From an uncultured archaeon (GTDB taxonomy: Archaea; Korarchaeota; Korarchaeia; Korarchaeales; Korarchaeaceae): a stretch of DNA of 6,362 bases. Below, in pieces: positions 4,740 to 6,362 of this stretch. Location of the stretch: positions 1 through 6,362 of the forward strand of contig CALJEO010000078.1 in assembly GCA_938073845.1 (NCBI GenBank), given 5' to 3'. The notes beneath the pieces were generated by a model. It saw only the letters and a list, made by a program, of their open reading frames with translations, was not told the DNA's origin and did no database searches. The stretch's first letter is position 1; every line of letters begins with the position of its first letter. A program made the translations under genes and the position numbers.

Positions 4740-5120
4740 TTGAGAGAGAGGATAGAGGGAATAGAGAGCTACATGGTGGCGCTGAGATGGGACTCAGATG
4801 TGGTGAGGCTGGAACTCATCAGGCACCTCTCTCCGATAACGATCGAGAGGTTCTACAGGAGCCTCCCCATCAAGGGAATGGTCGTTAACAGCGGTGAGCT
4901 CCTCTACATCTCAGCCCCCATAGACACGAGGACCGAGAAGCCCAGAGGTTCCATGAGGAGGGGTCATGTGGCCTACTCGCTATCCAAGAGGATGCTGGTG
5001 ATAGCCCTCTCGGACGTTAGGCTCAATGAGTCGGTGAACCCCATGGGGAGGGTCCTGTCGGGCATCGAGCTGGTGAGCGGGCTCAAGACAGGAACTACTG
5101 TGGAGCTGGTGAGGGGTTGA
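4740..5120 (+). CDS. Cyclophilin-like fold protein (PF04126-type)
   Basis: A 126-residue protein starting at TTG 4740, seven bases after the ribosome site GAGGTGA (4726-4732). Visible family landmarks: a strand VVRLELIRHLSPITIERFY (21-39), SLPIKG (41-46), GELLYISAPID (52-62), a GHVAY turn (75-79), strand MLVIALSD (85-92) and VNPMGRVLSGIE (99-110). These follow the archaeal/Thermotoga cyclophilin-like small beta-barrel family. The members I know of lack an established activity, and peptidyl-prolyl isomerase function has not been shown for the family as a whole. No cysteine, signal peptide or membrane segment is present, so it is likely cytoplasmic. The stop overlaps the next gene's TTG as TTGA, so the two are probably translationally coupled. 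Confidence 0.75.
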   Translation: MRERIEGIESYMVALRWDSDVVRLELIRHLSPITIERFYRSLPIKGMVVNSGELLYISAPIDTRTEKPRGSMRRGHVAYSLSKRMLVIALSDVRLNESVNPMGRVLSGIELVSGLKTGTTVELVRG

Positions 5121-5751
5121 TATCCCTCATCTGGAAGGGGGGCTCCGCGGTTTACCTCAGGCATGGAGGCCTTGGGATACTCATAGACCCTGCCTCACTC
5201 TTCTCCCCTGGGGAGTTATCCGAGCTGGGGGAACTGGATCTAGTTCTCTTCACTCACAAGCACTCTGATCACTTCGATGTGGACTCTCTCGAGGGCATAG
5301 CTGCTGAGTTCGATGCGAGCATCGTGTGCAATCCCGGAGCCCACGGGATCCTGAGGAGGAGGTTGGGCGGGAGGGTCCACAGGGTAAGGGAGGGGGAGAT
5401 TGTGGAGATCAGAGGGACCAAGCTGCATGCACTGAGGGCTGTTCACCCCGGGCACCACCCAGTGGTCCTGCTCTTAGAGGTAGGGAGCGCGGCCATCTTC
5501 CAAGGGAACGGGACCGGATTCTCGAGGGGCTTTCAAGCGTTCTCCCCAGTGGACCTAGCTTTCATCCCCGTGGGATCACCCTCGCCCAGCTTCAGTCCCT
5601 CGGAGGCCGTAAGAATAGTGAGGGCGGTGGTTCCCGAAAAGTGGTCCCTTTTCACGGGAGTGAGAGGGAGATCTCGGACTTCACTGAGAGGGTCTCGAAA
5701 CTGAACGTCGATGTGCTGATACCTCCGATAGGTGAGCTGGTCAACCTCTGA
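5117..5751 (+). CDS. Metallo-beta-lactamase-fold hydrolase (UPF0173/UlaG-like) with a -1 frameshift near 5640
   Basis: TTG at 5117 overlaps the upstream stop by 4 bases. Visible: the opening ISLIWKGGSAVYL and ILIDP, the metal motif HKHSDH (47-52), His110 in VHPGHH, FQGNGTGF (128-135) where this fold usually has a metal-binding Asp, then DLAFIPVG (146-153) and SPSEAVRIVRAVVPEK (160-175). The uninterrupted frame then runs into unrelated arginine/serine-rich sequence and stops at 5702-5704 (195 residues). The frame one base back continues the family pattern from 5641, VVPFHGSEREISDFTERV and onward to VDVLIPPIGELVNL, ending TGA 5749-5751. Joined at codon 175 this gives 211 residues and restores the last His ligand (PFHG). 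It may be a pseudogene, a sequence error (one A lost from GAAAAG) or recoding at A-AAG. The substrate is unknown. Confidence 0.8.
5636..5641 (+). other. Frameshift site in the metallo-hydrolase gene
   Basis: The codons GAA AAG are followed in the original frame by TGG and a sequence foreign to the family. Stepping back one base after AAG gives GTG GTC CCT TTT CAC, that is VVPFH, the expected final strand and His ligand. One extra A in the four-A run would restore the frame. A-AAG is also a known -1 slippery tetramer in bacterial recoding, but I see no strong stimulatory structure after it. Confidence 0.7.
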
Positions 5752-6362
5752 AGTGCTCCCAACCACCCTCAGGAACCTCCAGCAGCTCATCCCCAATCCT
5801 AAGGTAAACGCCCTCGCGATCAATGACCCTTCCTATCCTCAGGGGCTCCAGATCAAGGAGCTCCAGCTCCTCCGTGACCTCCCTGACTTTCTCCTCCCTC
5901 AAGGTGAATACGATCTCATACTCATCCCCCCCGTGAAAAACGGCCTCTATGATGTCTCTGGGGTCCAAGTACTCCCTTACCCTCTCATCCAGCGGGAGGT
6001 CCTCCACTAAGAAGCCGCAACCGCTGGCCCTGGAGAGCTCCCTCAAAGACCAGTAGAGGCCATCGCTACTATCGATCGTCGATGTGGCATAACGCGAGAT
6101 CACTATTCCCTCCTCCACTCTGGCCTCAGGCTCATAGACAGCTCTCAACACATCCTCCATCAATCGCTCCGGTATCTCTAAACCCCCTAGGAGGTGCCTG
6201 AAGCCGAGCCAGGTGAGCCCGAATCTGCCCGTGGTCATCAGGATATCCCCCGGTCTAGCTCCCCACCTCCCCACAAGCCTCCCCTCAACCCTGCCAAGCG
6301 CGAAGCCAGATATAACGAGCTCCCTTGATTCCCCGAGATCCCCTCCCACTAGGTAGGTCCCG
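5741..6362 (-). CDS. thiL: Thiamine-monophosphate kinase ThiL (partial, N-terminus outside the window)
   Basis: ThiL phosphorylates thiamine monophosphate to thiamine diphosphate with ATP, the last step of de novo thiamine cofactor synthesis. The frame is open to the right edge, giving 206 residues, about the C-terminal two thirds of a family that usually has about 300. In order: YLVGGDLGES (the family's VGGD motif), GARPGDILMTTGRFG (like the usual GA-PGD-TG segment), TSTIDSSDGL (the substrate/ATP-binding D-SDGL motif), a helix SLRELSRASGCGFLVEDLPL, FHGGDEYEIVFTL (counterpart of GGEDYELLFT) and the end WEHFRG. A GTG at 6349 falls within the VGGD motif and is therefore not the true start. The missing N-terminal part holds the first ATP-site Asp residues. 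The gene converges on the metallo-hydrolase, and its last 11 bases overlap that gene's restored frame. Confidence 0.92.
   Translation of the reverse strand, partial: GTYLVGGDLGESRELVISGFALGRVEGRLVGRWGARPGDILMTTGRFGLTWLGFRHLLGGLEIPERLMEDVLRAVYEPEARVEEGIVISRYATSTIDSSDGLYWSLRELSRASGCGFLVEDLPLDERVREYLDPRDIIEAVFHGGDEYEIVFTLREEKVREVTEELELLDLEPLRIGRVIDREGVYLRIGDELLEVPEGGWEHFRG

Overview
The window looks like a chromosomal segment of a (hyper)thermophilic archaeon. The evidence is a ribosomal protein S25e-type gene (archaeal/eukaryotic only), an archaeal Ard1/RimI N-acetyltransferase, a COG2108-type radical SAM protein, heavy use of AGG/AGA arginine codons, purine-rich GGAGG-type ribosome sites, many TTG/GTG starts and TATA-like boxes in short intergenic gaps. 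A deep Thermoproteota or Korarchaeota lineage would fit, but the lineage cannot be fixed from this sequence alone. No tRNA, rRNA, CRISPR array, insertion sequence or phage gene was seen.

Layout. (1) Positions 3-92, plus strand: the last 29 codons of a gene entering from the left, unidentified. (2) Positions 95-3167, minus strand: a tight four-gene operon read right to left. It runs N-acetyltransferase, a TusA/SirA-like small protein with the catalytic cysteine replaced by serine, S-adenosylhomocysteine hydrolase, then a COG2108-like radical SAM protein with a widened CX5CX2C cluster motif. Junctions are overlaps of 17 and 4 bases and a gap of 1 base. (3) Positions 3168-3395: divergent intergenic region with AT-rich promoter-like stretches. 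(4) Positions 3396-4175, plus: a long coiled-coil protein of unknown role. (5) Positions 4176-4454: leader region with a good TATA-like box, several inverted repeats including a perfect 20-bp palindrome, and one or two possible short ORFs. (6) Positions 4455-5751, plus: S25e-like protein, cyclophilin-like (PF04126-type) protein, then a metallo-beta-lactamase-fold protein whose frame is broken by a -1 shift near 5640. (7) Positions 5741-6362, minus: the C-terminal two thirds of thiL, cut by the window end and converging on the metallo-hydrolase gene.

How it fits together. The minus-strand operon groups SAM-linked chemistry: SAH recycling and a radical SAM enzyme, with a sulfur-carrier-fold protein between them and a protein acetyltransferase. 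The plus-strand group couples a small ribosomal protein to two poorly characterised enzyme-fold proteins behind an unusually long, palindrome-rich leader. Most of the window is ordinary archaeal housekeeping. The parts most worth a second look are the S25e leader with its possible coupled short ORF, the broken metallo-hydrolase frame, the Cys-less TusA-like protein and the atypical radical SAM cluster motif.
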